Source: Chelatococcus reniformis | Lineage (GTDB): Bacteria; Pseudomonadota; Alphaproteobacteria; Rhizobiales; Beijerinckiaceae | DNA: 64,000 bases | Assembly: GCF_014640075.1 (NCBI RefSeq) | Contig: NZ_BMGG01000003.1 | Coordinates: 371,036-435,035, forward strand | Direction of reading: 5' to 3' | Shown here: piece after piece, positions 8,191 through 17,576 of the stretch | Position numbering within the stretch: position 1 is the first letter of the stretch | Layout: each line of letters starts with the position of its first letter | Program-made: the position numbers and the translations under genes | The notes under the pieces: model-generated | Database searches by the model: none | The model's input: only the letters and a program-made list of their open reading frames with translations | Told to the model about the DNA's origin: nothing

Positions 8191-9087
8191 TTACCGCCGC
8201 GCTCGCGCGGTGACAGCCGGGCGGCCAAGCTGAACCGTCACATGCTTGATGCCGAAGTCGTTGACGATCCGGATCACTGCCACGCGAATGCTCTCCAGCT
8301 CGGCCGCGTCGACGAGCGCGAGGTGGACCGACGCCTGGGTCTCCTGCTGATCGGTGGCCCAAAGGTGGAGGTCGTGGATGTCGGCGATCCCGTCGACACC
8401 CCTCAGCTCCGCCCTTATCTCAGCGAGGGTGGGCCCGTACGGAACGCCGTTCAGCAACACTCGGGTCGCATCGCCGGCCAGCGCCCACGCCCGCGGCAGG
8501 AGGCGAACGGCGAGACCGGCGGCGACCACGGTGTCGATCCAAGCCCATCCGCTCAGCCAGATCAGGACACCGGCGACGATGATCGCCAGCGAATCGAGCC
8601 CTTCGTGCCAGCCGTCGCGGGCGGCCGCCAGCGCGCCGGCGCGGAAGCCACGACGTTCCGCCAGCAGGCCGGTGCGGGCCAGATCGACGAGCAGGGCGAG
8701 GCTCCCGGCCAGCACCAGCGCCGTGGGGTCGACGAAGGGTTGCCCCAACAACCTGAGCGCACCGAAGCCGATGATGCAGGCCATCGCGGCCACCAGCAGC
8801 ACGACGTTGCAGCCGGCCGTCAGGAGCTGAAAACGGCGGTAGACGAAGGCGCGCGGGTCGTCCGGCGGCTGACAGCCGGAGCGCAGGGCCGCCAGGGCGA
8901 CGGCGAGCGCCGCGGCATCGGCGAACATGTGCGCGGCGCCAGCGCCGAGAGCGAGGCTGCCGCCGGCCCAGGCGCCGGCGATCTGCAAGACGAAGCTTGC
9001 CGCCGTCAATGCCAAGACCGCTGCCAACCACCGGCCGTGCTCGTTCCCGCTCCCGTCCTCCACGTCTGCCCTCTCCGTTGACGTCAT
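8191..9087 (-). CDS. Cation diffusion facilitator (CDF) metal transporter
   Basis: Inner-membrane proton/metal antiporter of the CDF (CzcD/ZitB) family, 298 aa. Six hydrophobic segments are visible. The two metal-binding motifs are present: HMFAD in helix 2 and HEGLD in helix 5, both the canonical HxxxD. The C-terminal cytoplasmic domain carries HDLHLWATDQQETQASVHLAL, typical of CDF. The start at 9087 follows GAGGGA; a longer frame begins at 9135. It is divergent from the RND efflux operon and converges on the MFS gene with only 15 bp between stops. HxxxD suggests Zn, Co or Cd transport (family knowledge). Confidence 0.92.
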   Translation of the reverse strand: MTSTERADVEDGSGNEHGRWLAAVLALTAASFVLQIAGAWAGGSLALGAGAAHMFADAAALAVALAALRSGCQPPDDPRAFVYRRFQLLTAGCNVVLLVAAMACIIGFGALRLLGQPFVDPTALVLAGSLALLVDLARTGLLAERRGFRAGALAAARDGWHEGLDSLAIIVAGVLIWLSGWAWIDTVVAAGLAVRLLPRAWALAGDATRVLLNGVPYGPTLAEIRAELRGVDGIADIHDLHLWATDQQETQASVHLALVDAAELESIRVAVIRIVNDFGIKHVTVQLGRPAVTARARR

Positions 9088-9421
9088 CAGCCATCCCTCG
9101 ATCGCAGCGGTGGCGCTTTCGTGGCCGGCCAGCATTACAGCGATGTAACTTTCATGCCGGCACCGCGACCTCTAAGTCATTGTGATCAGTTGCATGCGGC
9201 CCTCGGGACCACACTGCGGCCGATCGCGCCGCCGTCGCTTGCAAGGAGGACAGCCGACAGTGGTCGACTCGCCACATTGGTGCGCCACAACAGAGGACAG
9301 CTGCCGCACTCGCAGATGCGAGCGCAGGGTTAAGCTCTCGCTGCATAACCAATCATGAAGGCCGATCCGTCACGATGTCCCCAACTGAAGCGAATGCCAG
9401 CTCAGAAGCGAATGCCAGCCC
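9088..9421. other. Divergent intergenic region with a tandem repeat before the RND operon
   Basis: This 334-bp gap separates the CDF gene from the RND operon and should hold both promoters; I see no clear sigma-70 pair. At its right end a 15-bp unit, GAAGCGAATGCCAGC, occurs twice (9387-9401 and 9405-9419, period 18) immediately before the adaptor start. Each copy holds a GAAG-CGA-ATG string, that is a start codon with weak ribosome site in a frame different from the adaptor; that frame is open from 9355 to 9558. Confidence 0.6.
9387..9419. repeat. 15-bp tandem direct repeat at the start of the RND adaptor gene
   Basis: Two identical copies of GAAGCGAATGCCAGC separated by 3 bp end 2 bp before the ATG of the adaptor gene. 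Because the region lacks a normal Shine-Dalgarno sequence for that ATG, repeat number could affect translation. Confidence 0.85.
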
Positions 9422-10741
9422 ATGACACGCCGTTCCCTCCTCCTGCTCATTTTGGTCGCGGTCGCCGGCATCGCGTCCTGGCAGGCCTACGAGCGCGGCT
9501 GGCTGCGCGGCCTTCCCGGCGTGGGCGGAGGCCAGGACCAGGCGGCCACCGCCGGTGACGACGGCCGTCGGGGCGAGGCCCCGGCCGGCCGGGGCCGCCG
9601 CGGCCGCGGCACCGACGGGCCGATCCCGGTGCTCGCCGCGACGGTGCGCCGTGAGGACGTGCCGGTCAGCATCGATGCGGTGGGCACCATCCAGGCGCTC
9701 AATACGGTGACGGTCCGCACGCAGGTGGACGGACGCCTGCTGTCGCTCGCGTTCAAAGACGGACAGGACGTCAAGCGCGGCGACGTCCTCGCCCATGTGG
9801 ATCCGGTGACCTACCAGGCCCAATACGACCAGGCCGTCGCCAAGAAGGCGCAGGATGAGGCGCTGCTCGCCAACGCGCGCCTCGACCTGGAGCGCTACAG
9901 CAAGCTTGCAGCCTCCAGCTACGGCTCGCAGCAGCAAGCCGATACCCAGAAGTCTCTGGTCGCCCAGTATCAGGCCCAGGTGCGGTCGGACCAGGGCGCC
10001 ATCGACAATGCCAAGGCGCAGCTCGACCGCACCACCATCACCTCGCCGATCGAGGGGCGCACCGGCATTCGCCTCGTCGATGCCGGCAACATTCTGCGCG
10101 CCTCCGATGCCACCGGCATCGTCGTGGTGGCGCAGCTCGAGCCGATCGCCCTCGTCTTCAACCTGCCGCAGCAATATCTCACCGCCGCCAACAGGGCGAT
10201 GGGGCGAGGCTCGGTTCAGGTGCAGGCACTCGACTCCGACAATGCCACGGTACTCGCCACCGGCACCGTGGCCGTGATCGACAACCAGGTCGACGCCACG
10301 ACCGGCACGGTCAAGATCAAGGCTATCTTTACCAACGCCGAGCGGAGCCTATGGCCGGGCCAGTTCGTCAACGTCCGTATTTTCGTCGACACCATCGCCA
10401 AGGCGGTGGTGGTGCCGACCGCCGCGGTGCAGCGCGGCCCGAGCGGCGCCTATGTCTACGTGCTGAACGACGACGACACCGTCAGGCTCGCCAACGTCGT
10501 CGTCGGCCGCCAGGACGAGACCCGGGCGGTGATCACGTCGGGGCTGGCCCCGCCGGCGCGGGTGGTCACCACCGGATTTTCCCGTCTTACCGACGGCGCG
10601 CACGTCGCCGTCACCGTCGCGGATGCGACCGCGCCCGGCGCCGCAGCGCCGGCCCCTGCGTCGGCCACGGCAAACGCCGATCAGGATGGCCCTCACCGCC
10701 CACATCGACAGCAGTCGGAGGCGGCGGACGGCAAGCGATGA
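9422..10741 (+). CDS. RND efflux periplasmic adaptor (MdtA-like)
   Basis: Membrane-fusion protein of 439 aa linking RND pumps to an outer-membrane channel. An N-terminal hydrophobic anchor (LLLLILVAVAGIASW) is followed by a charged low-complexity linker, then the biotinyl-lipoyl-like strand pair (VRREDVPVSIDAVGTIQALN), the coiled-coil hairpin (about 120-190) and the beta-barrel. The C-terminal tail is rich in Ala/Pro/His. No standard ribosome site precedes the ATG, which directly follows a tandem repeat. The stop overlaps the first pump start (ATGA). Order and pairing with two pumps match MdtABC/MuxABC systems. Confidence 0.93.
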   Translation: MTRRSLLLLILVAVAGIASWQAYERGWLRGLPGVGGGQDQAATAGDDGRRGEAPAGRGRRGRGTDGPIPVLAATVRREDVPVSIDAVGTIQALNTVTVRTQVDGRLLSLAFKDGQDVKRGDVLAHVDPVTYQAQYDQAVAKKAQDEALLANARLDLERYSKLAASSYGSQQQADTQKSLVAQYQAQVRSDQGAIDNAKAQLDRTTITSPIEGRTGIRLVDAGNILRASDATGIVVVAQLEPIALVFNLPQQYLTAANRAMGRGSVQVQALDSDNATVLATGTVAVIDNQVDATTGTVKIKAIFTNAERSLWPGQFVNVRIFVDTIAKAVVVPTAAVQRGPSGAYVYVLNDDDTVRLANVVVGRQDETRAVITSGLAPPARVVTTGFSRLTDGAHVAVTVADATAPGAAAPAPASATANADQDGPHRPHRQQSEAADGKR

Positions 10742-13700
10742 GCATCTCGACGCCCTTCATCGTCCGGCCGATCGCGACGTCGCTGCTGGGCGTCGCGGTA
10801 CTGCTGTGCGGAGTGTTAGGCTACTTCTGGCTGCCCGTGTCCGCCCTGCCGCAGGTCGCCTTCCCGACCATCCAGGTCTCCACGCAGCTGCCCGGCGCCA
10901 ATCCCGACACCATTTCAGCGATCGTCACAGCACCGCTGGAGCGACAGCTCGGCAAAATTCCGGCGCTGGAAGCGATGTCGTCGCAGAGCTCGTTCGGCCT
11001 GAGCCAGATCACGCTGCAATTCAGCCTCGACCGGGACATCGACGGCGCCGCCCAGGACGTGCAGTCGGCCATCAATGCGGCTGCCTCGCTCCTGCCCAAG
11101 AACATGCCCTATCCGCCCACCTACGCGAAGGTCAATCCGGCGGACACTCCCGTTCTCACCATCGCGCTGACCTCCGACAACGTTGCACTGCGCCAGTTGA
11201 GCGATCTCGCCGACACGCTGCTCGCGCCGCGGCTGAGTGAGATGAGCGGCGTCGGGCGGGTGAGCGTCGCCGGCGGCATCAAGCCCGCCGTGCGCATCCA
11301 GGCCGATCCCGCCCGGCTCGCCTCCTACCAGATCAGCCTGGAGGACCTGCGCCAGGCGATCATCGCCGCCAACGTCGCCGGTTCCAAAGGCGCGCTCGAC
11401 GGCACCCATCAGGCTTACACCATCGGCGCCAACGACCAGATCGCCTCCGCCGAGGAATACCGCAACATCATCATCGCCTACCGCAACCGCGCTCCGGTGC
11501 TGCTGCGCGACGTCGCCAACGTGGTCGAGGGGCTGGAGAACACACGCGTGGGCGGCTGGTTCCGCGGCGAGCGCGCGGTGCTGCTCGATATTCAGAGGCA
11601 GCCTGGCGCCAACATCGTCGCCACCGTCGACAACGTGCTTCAGCAACTGCCGCGGCTTCAGCAAGCCCTGCCGTCGGGAATCGAGCTCAAGGTCGTGCAC
11701 GACCGAACGGACACGATCCGCGCCTCGATCGCGGACGTGCAGTTCACGCTGGTGCTGTCGGCAGGGCTCGTGGTGCTCGTGGTGCTGCTGTTCCTGCGCA
11801 CCGTCCGGGCCACCATCATCGCCGGTGTGGCACTGCCTCTGTCGCTCGTGGCCACGTTCGCCGTCATGTGGTTCTGCGGCTTCAGCCTCGACAACCTGTC
11901 CCTGATGGCGCTGACGATCGGCACCGGTTTCATCGTCGACGACGCGATCGTGATGATCGAGAACATCGTCCGCAACATCGAAAGCGGCAAATCGCCGTTC
12001 AAGGCGGCGATCGACGGCGCGCGCGAGATCGGCTTCACCGTCGTGTCGCTCACGGTGTCGCTGATCGCCGTGTTCATCCCGCTGCTGTTCATGACCGGCG
12101 TGGTCGGCCGCATGTTCCGCGAGTTCGCGCTGACGCTGACCATCGCGGTGGTGGTGTCGGCCGTGGTGTCGCTCACGCTGACGCCGATGATGTGCTCACG
12201 CCTGCTGCGCGCCGAGAGCGGCGAGCGTCCCAACCTCTTCATGCGGCTCGCGGAGAAACCCTGGGAGTGGATGGCGCGCGTCTATGACTTGACGCTCGGC
12301 TGGGCGCTCAAGCGGCAAGGCCTCATGCTGCTGCTGACGCTAGCCACCCTGGTGCTCACCGTGGTGCTCTACGTGCGCATGCCCAAGGGCTTCCTCCCGG
12401 TGCAGGATACCGGCCTGCTCAACGTGGTGCTCGAGGGCACTCCCGATATCTCATTCGAGGCGCTGGGCGAGCTCCAGGAGAGAGCCGTCGCCGTCATCCG
12501 CAAGGACGGAGACGTCACCGGCGTCGCTTCCGTGCTCGGCGTCGGCCCGCTCAACGCCACCACCAACACGGCGCGCCTCATCGTGACGCTGAGGCCCAAG
12601 GACGAGCGCACCGACGATGCGGCGATCATCGCCGAGCGCCTGCGCCGGGCCGTGGCCGTCGTGCCCGGCGCGACGGCCTTCGTGCAGCCGGTGCAGGACA
12701 TCCAGATCACCACCCGCGCCAGCCGCTCCCAGTACCAGTACACGCTCACCGGAACCGACCCCGACGTCGTCGCCACGTGGTCGCAACGCCTGGCCGAGCG
12801 CCTGCGCGGCGACCCCTTGATGCGCAACGTCGCCAACGAGACCGAGCAGAACGGCTTGCGGCTGTTCATCGACGTCGACCGCGAGAAGGCCGGCCGGCTC
12901 GGCATCTCCATGCAGAACGTCAACGACATCCTGTACGATGCCTTCGGGCAGCGTCAGGTGTCGACCATCTACGCCCAGTCGAACCAATACCGGGTGATCC
13001 TCGAAATCGATCCGCGCTACCAGCGTGATCCGTCCCAGCTCGCCAAGCTGTACGTGCCGGGGGCCGGCTCCAACCAGTACCTCACCAACACCAGCACCAC
13101 GTCTGGCAACACCACCATCGGTTCATCCGTCCTGGGCGCGACCGGCGCCCAGGTGCCGCTGGCCGCGTTCGCGCGCTTCGAGCATCGCACGGCGCCCCTG
13201 TCGATCGCTCGCCAGGAGCAGTTTCCGGCCGCCACCATCAGCTTCGACCTGGCCCATGGGGCCGCGCTCGGCGCCGCCGTGCAGGCGATCTCCAAGGCTG
13301 AAGCCGACATCGGCATGCCGACAACCGTCACCGGCCGGTTCAGCGCCGACGCGGCGGAGTTCAGCAAGTCCCTGGCGAGCGAGCCCTGGCTGCTGCTGGC
13401 GGCCGTCGTAACCATCTATCTCGTGCTGGGCATTCTCTACGAGAGCTTCGCCCACCCCTTCACGATCCTGACGACACTGCCGTCGGCAGGCGTCGGCGCC
13501 CTGCTCGCGCTCATGTTGACCGGGCATGACCTGTCGATCGTCGCCCTCATCGGCATCGTGCTGCTGATGGGCATCGTGAAGAAGAACGCGATCATGATGA
13601 TCGACTTCGCCCTCGACGCCGAGCGCAACGACGGCCTGTCGCCGGCCGACGCCATCGTCCGAGCGTGTCGGCTGCGCTTCCGGCCGATCATGATGACGAC

Positions 13701-13947
13701 GCTCGCCGCCCTGTTCGGCGCCCTGCCCCTGGCGCTGGCCAGCGGCACGGGTAGCGAGCTGCGCGTTCCCCTCGGCATCACCATCATCGGCGGCCTCGTG
13801 CTCAGCCAGCTGCTGACGCTCTACACCACGCCGGTCATCTATCTGGCGGTGGAGCGCCTGCGGCAACGGCTGAGCGGCAGCACGCCGCAGGCTCGTCCGC
13901 CTGCGGCCGAGGAGATGACGGCCTCCCTGCGCAAGGCGGCAGAGTGA
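10738..13947 (+). CDS. RND multidrug efflux pump (MdtB/MuxB-like)
   Basis: Inner-membrane resistance-nodulation-division pump, 1069 aa, normal length for the HAE1 family. N-terminus STPFIVRPIATSLLG is the family opening; the proton-relay pair Asp401-Asp402 sits in helix 4 (FIVDDAIVMIENI) and the partner Lys in GIVKKNAIMMIDF of helix 10. Two large periplasmic loops are present. The start overlaps the adaptor stop by 4 bp; the frame is open further upstream but only as a shadow of the adaptor. It probably forms a hetero-oligomeric pump with the next gene, as MdtB and MdtC do. No outer-membrane channel gene is nearby. Confidence 0.95.
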   Translation: MSISTPFIVRPIATSLLGVAVLLCGVLGYFWLPVSALPQVAFPTIQVSTQLPGANPDTISAIVTAPLERQLGKIPALEAMSSQSSFGLSQITLQFSLDRDIDGAAQDVQSAINAAASLLPKNMPYPPTYAKVNPADTPVLTIALTSDNVALRQLSDLADTLLAPRLSEMSGVGRVSVAGGIKPAVRIQADPARLASYQISLEDLRQAIIAANVAGSKGALDGTHQAYTIGANDQIASAEEYRNIIIAYRNRAPVLLRDVANVVEGLENTRVGGWFRGERAVLLDIQRQPGANIVATVDNVLQQLPRLQQALPSGIELKVVHDRTDTIRASIADVQFTLVLSAGLVVLVVLLFLRTVRATIIAGVALPLSLVATFAVMWFCGFSLDNLSLMALTIGTGFIVDDAIVMIENIVRNIESGKSPFKAAIDGAREIGFTVVSLTVSLIAVFIPLLFMTGVVGRMFREFALTLTIAVVVSAVVSLTLTPMMCSRLLRAESGERPNLFMRLAEKPWEWMARVYDLTLGWALKRQGLMLLLTLATLVLTVVLYVRMPKGFLPVQDTGLLNVVLEGTPDISFEALGELQERAVAVIRKDGDVTGVASVLGVGPLNATTNTARLIVTLRPKDERTDDAAIIAERLRRAVAVVPGATAFVQPVQDIQITTRASRSQYQYTLTGTDPDVVATWSQRLAERLRGDPLMRNVANETEQNGLRLFIDVDREKAGRLGISMQNVNDILYDAFGQRQVSTIYAQSNQYRVILEIDPRYQRDPSQLAKLYVPGAGSNQYLTNTSTTSGNTTIGSSVLGATGAQVPLAAFARFEHRTAPLSIARQEQFPAATISFDLAHGAALGAAVQAISKAEADIGMPTTVTGRFSADAAEFSKSLASEPWLLLAAVVTIYLVLGILYESFAHPFTILTTLPSAGVGALLALMLTGHDLSIVALIGIVLLMGIVKKNAIMMIDFALDAERNDGLSPADAIVRACRLRFRPIMMTTLAALFGALPLALASGTGSELRVPLGITIIGGLVLSQLLTLYTTPVIYLAVERLRQRLSGSTPQARPPAAEEMTASLRKAAE

Positions 13948-16900
13948 TGAACATCTCGGCGCCCTTCATCAGGCGGCCGGTCGGCACCACCCTGCTGGCG
14001 GTCGGCCTGTTCCTGCTGGGCGCGGTGGCCTACGCCTTCCTGCCGGTCGCCAGCCTGCCGGCCATTGAGTTCCCGACCGTGCGGGTGATCGCCAGCCGAC
14101 CGGGAGCCGACCCGGCCACCATGGCGGCGACCGTCGCCGCCCCCCTCGAGCGGAGCCTCGCCAGCATGGCCGGCGTCAACGAGCTCACCTCGTCGAGCTC
14201 GCTCGGCTCGACCGTGATCTCGGTGCAGTTCGATTTGTCGCGCCCGGTCGACGCGGCGGCCCGCGACGTCCAGGCCGCGCTCAATGCCGCCGCCATCGAT
14301 CTGCCGAGCGACCTGCCGATCCTGCCGACGTTCCGCAAGGCGAACTCCGCCGCCATGCCGGTGCTGATCCTGGCGCTCACCTCGGACACCATGCCGCCGA
14401 GCGCCATCTACGATGCGGCCGACACGGTGCTCCTGCAGCGCGTGTCGCAGGTGGAGGGCGTCGCCGACGTGACGGTGGCCGGCGCCGAGCAGCCGTCGAT
14501 CCGCGTCAACGTCGACCCGCAGCGCCTGGCCGCCATGGGCATCGCGCTCGCCGACGTCCGCAACGCGATCGTCACTGCCAACACGGTGTCGCCGCTCGGG
14601 ACGCTCGACGGCGCCAGCAAGGGCCTGACCATCGCCGCCAACAACCAGATGACCGAGCCGGAGGAGTTCGGGCGTCTGGTGGTGAGAGCGGCCAACGGCA
14701 CCATCGTGCAGCTGAAGGACATCGCCACGATCGAGCGCGGCGTGCGCAACACCCGCGCGGCGGGCTGGTACAACGGCAAGCCCGCCGTGCTGATCACGGT
14801 GACCAAGCAGCCCGACGCCAACGTCATCGAGACGGTCGACCGCGTGAAGGCCCTGCTGCCGGAACTGAAAGCCTGGATCCCGGCCGGCATCGACGTCGCC
14901 ATCATGTCCGACCGCACCATGACCATCCGCGCCTCGGTCGACGACATCCAGAAGACGCTGCTCATCACCATCGCGCTGGTGATGATGGTGGTGTTCCTGT
15001 TCCTGCGGCGGCTGACACCGACGCTGGCCGCCGGCGTGACGGTGCCGCTGTCGCTGGCCGGCACCTTCGCCGCCATGTGGGCCGTGGGCTTCACCCTCGA
15101 CAACCTGTCGCTGATGGCCATCACCATCTCGGTCGGCTTCGTCGTCGACGACGCCATCGTCATGATCGAGAATATCCACAGCCACATGGAGCGCGGCCTG
15201 GATCGCTTTTCCGCGGCGCTCGCCGGCGCCCGCGAGATCGGCTTCACGGTCATCTCGATCAGCCTGTCGCTGATCGCCGCCTTCGTCCCGCTGCTGTTCA
15301 TGGGCGGGCTGGGCGGCCTGCTGTTTCGTGAGTTCTCGCTCACCCTCACCTTCGCCGTGATCACCTCGACGCTGGTATCGCTGACGGTGACGCCCATGAT
15401 TTGCGCGCATTTCATGAAGCCCGACAGCGGCCCGCCACGGAGCCTGGTGGGGCGGCTGTTCGAAGGCGCGATGGCCTGGGTGATCGCCGCCTACGGGCGC
15501 TCGCTGCACGTGGTGCTGCGCCATCCCTGGTTCATGCTGATCGTGCTGGTGGGGACGGTGGCGCTCACGGTGCAGATGTTCAAGGACATCCCCAAAGGCA
15601 CCTTTCCCCAGGACGATACCGGGCTCATCTTCGGCTTCACCAACGCCTCCGCCGACGTGTCCTTTCCGCAAATGGCGGCGCTGCAGCAGCAGGCGGCCGA
15701 CATCGTGGCGGCAGACCCGGCCGTGCAGGGCACGGCTTCGTTCATCGGCGGCGGCATGGGCTCGGTCAACCAGGGGCGGCTGTTCGTCAGTCTGAAGCCC
15801 GAAGCGGAGCGGCGCCTGACCTCCGCCCAGGTGGTCGCGCGGCTGCGCCGCGAGGTGTCGAAGCTGCCGGGCCTGGCCGTCTATCTCACGCCGGTGCAGG
15901 ACCTGCGGACCGGTGCCCGGGCCGGTAAGTCCGCTTATCAATTCACCTTGTGGTCATCGAGCCTCGACGACCTCGACACCTGGACGCCCCAGGTGCTCGC
16001 CCGCCTGCGCAAGGTGCCTGAGCTCGTCGACGTCTCGACCGATCGCGAGCAGGGCGGCTTGCAGGCCAACCTCGTCATCGACCGCCAGGCGGCGGCCCGC
16101 GTCGGCGTCGCCATGAAGGACGTCGACAACGCGCTCGCCGCCGCCTTCGCCCAGTCCCAAGTCTCGACCATCTACGGTCAGAAGAACCAGTATTCGGTGA
16201 TCATGGGCATCACGCCGTCGCGCCAGCGCGATCCCGAGGACCTCACCGGCATCTATGTGAGCGGCAGCGGCAACCGGCAGATCCCGCTGGCCAGCATCGC
16301 GCGCGTGGAGCGCACCACCCAGCCGCTCGTGGTCAACCACCAGGGGGTGTTCCCGTCGATCACCATCAACTACGCGAACGCCCCCGCCGTGCCGCTGGAA
16401 AGCGCCAATGCGGCGCTGCGGCGGGCGATCGACGGGCTGCACCTGCCCGACGGCATCCATGCGGATTTCGCCGGCGACGCCAAGGCGCTCGCCCAAGAGG
16501 GCGCCAACCAGATCGTGCTGCTGCTTTCGGCGTTGCTCGCCATCTACATCATCCTCGGCGTCCTCTACGAAAGCCTGCTGCACCCGATCACCATCATCTC
16601 GACGTTGCCGCCGGCAGGCCTGGGGGCGCTGCTCGCGCTGCGCGCCGCCAACACCGAGCTGACCATCATCGCCTTCATCGGCATCATTCTCCTGATCGGC
16701 ATCGTGAAGAAGAACGGCATCATGCTCGTCGACTTCGCCATCATGGCCGAGCGACGGCGTGGCCTGTCCGCGCACGACGCCATCTTCGAGGCCTGCCTGG
16801 CCCGCTTCCGGCCGATCCTGATGACCACCATGGCGGCGATCCTGGGCGCCGTGCCGCTCGCCGTCGCCATCGGCGCCGGCGCCGAGATGCGTCGGCCGCT

Positions 16901-17045
16901 CGGCATCACCATCGTCGGGGGCCTGGTGCTGTCGCAGGTGCTGACGCTATATTCCACGCCGGTGATCTACCTGCTGATGAGCAAGCTGCAGCGCAAGAAG
17001 ACGGTGCCGCGGCGACTCGCGCCGGCCGTAGTCCCCGCGGAGTGA
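13947..17045 (+). CDS. RND multidrug efflux pump (MdtC/MuxC-like)
   Basis: Second RND pump of the operon, 1032 aa. Same layout as its neighbour: N-terminal SAPFIRRPVGTTLL, helix-4 acid pair Asp401-Asp402 (FVVDDAIVMIENI) and GIVKKNGIMLVDF in helix 10. It starts either at the ATG of TGATG (chosen) or at an overlapping GTG one codon earlier; either way it is coupled to the first pump. Two distinct pumps under one adaptor is the hallmark of the MdtABC type, in which the pair forms a mixed trimer (family knowledge). Confidence 0.95.
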   Translation: MNISAPFIRRPVGTTLLAVGLFLLGAVAYAFLPVASLPAIEFPTVRVIASRPGADPATMAATVAAPLERSLASMAGVNELTSSSSLGSTVISVQFDLSRPVDAAARDVQAALNAAAIDLPSDLPILPTFRKANSAAMPVLILALTSDTMPPSAIYDAADTVLLQRVSQVEGVADVTVAGAEQPSIRVNVDPQRLAAMGIALADVRNAIVTANTVSPLGTLDGASKGLTIAANNQMTEPEEFGRLVVRAANGTIVQLKDIATIERGVRNTRAAGWYNGKPAVLITVTKQPDANVIETVDRVKALLPELKAWIPAGIDVAIMSDRTMTIRASVDDIQKTLLITIALVMMVVFLFLRRLTPTLAAGVTVPLSLAGTFAAMWAVGFTLDNLSLMAITISVGFVVDDAIVMIENIHSHMERGLDRFSAALAGAREIGFTVISISLSLIAAFVPLLFMGGLGGLLFREFSLTLTFAVITSTLVSLTVTPMICAHFMKPDSGPPRSLVGRLFEGAMAWVIAAYGRSLHVVLRHPWFMLIVLVGTVALTVQMFKDIPKGTFPQDDTGLIFGFTNASADVSFPQMAALQQQAADIVAADPAVQGTASFIGGGMGSVNQGRLFVSLKPEAERRLTSAQVVARLRREVSKLPGLAVYLTPVQDLRTGARAGKSAYQFTLWSSSLDDLDTWTPQVLARLRKVPELVDVSTDREQGGLQANLVIDRQAAARVGVAMKDVDNALAAAFAQSQVSTIYGQKNQYSVIMGITPSRQRDPEDLTGIYVSGSGNRQIPLASIARVERTTQPLVVNHQGVFPSITINYANAPAVPLESANAALRRAIDGLHLPDGIHADFAGDAKALAQEGANQIVLLLSALLAIYIILGVLYESLLHPITIISTLPPAGLGALLALRAANTELTIIAFIGIILLIGIVKKNGIMLVDFAIMAERRRGLSAHDAIFEACLARFRPILMTTMAAILGAVPLAVAIGAGAEMRRPLGITIVGGLVLSQVLTLYSTPVIYLLMSKLQRKKTVPRRLAPAVVPAE

Positions 17046-17576
17046 GTTGGCGCCCCTCGATGCAGAGGACGGGCGGCGGCAACCGGCGGCACGTCCGCAT
17101 GATCCTCAAGCACGAGATGGCAGTAGGTGAAGCGCGCCTCGGGCCGCGCGGCGCAGGTGACGGTGGTACCGTTGCTCGCCGTCGCCGCGGGCCTCTATAT
17201 GCCGACGGCCTCCGCCATGGTGGCGGTCAGCCTGGTTGCCAACGGCTTTGAAGCCGGCCCGGCCCGATCGCCTTGTAGTGACGTCGCCCAGCGGCTGGCC
17301 ATCATCGTGTGCACCGACCGACACACCGCCGATCTCAGCGAAGGACTTCAGAGTGTCCTGCACCGCGTTCGTTTCGTCGGCGACTTTGGCCTGGCAATTC
17401 CTTAGAGACAGCAGCCGGCCGGTCTTCCCGCAGGCTTCGTGGATATGGCCTCGTTCATGGTTTCGTGGCGATCGCGATGGCGAGCAAATTGACGGCGGGG
17501 CGACGCCAGCCCATACCATCCGTGCAAACTGGCGCGCATTGACATGACAGCAGCCGGCGCAAGGCGAGGAAACACC
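17046..17576. other. Long intergenic region without a convincing gene
   Basis: A 531-bp gap between the RND operon and the orphan binding protein. Open frames exist on both strands (for example plus 17127-17405), but none has a ribosome site or a family signature that I recognise. With the fragment at 19007-19159 it frames an area that seems to have been rearranged. No repeat or terminator hairpin stands out. Confidence 0.5.

Noticed and set aside
13839..15941. 700-codon minus-strand frame opposite the second RND pump
   Set aside because: Gln/Arg/His/Gly-rich shadow translation without domain features; the plus strand encodes a complete pump.
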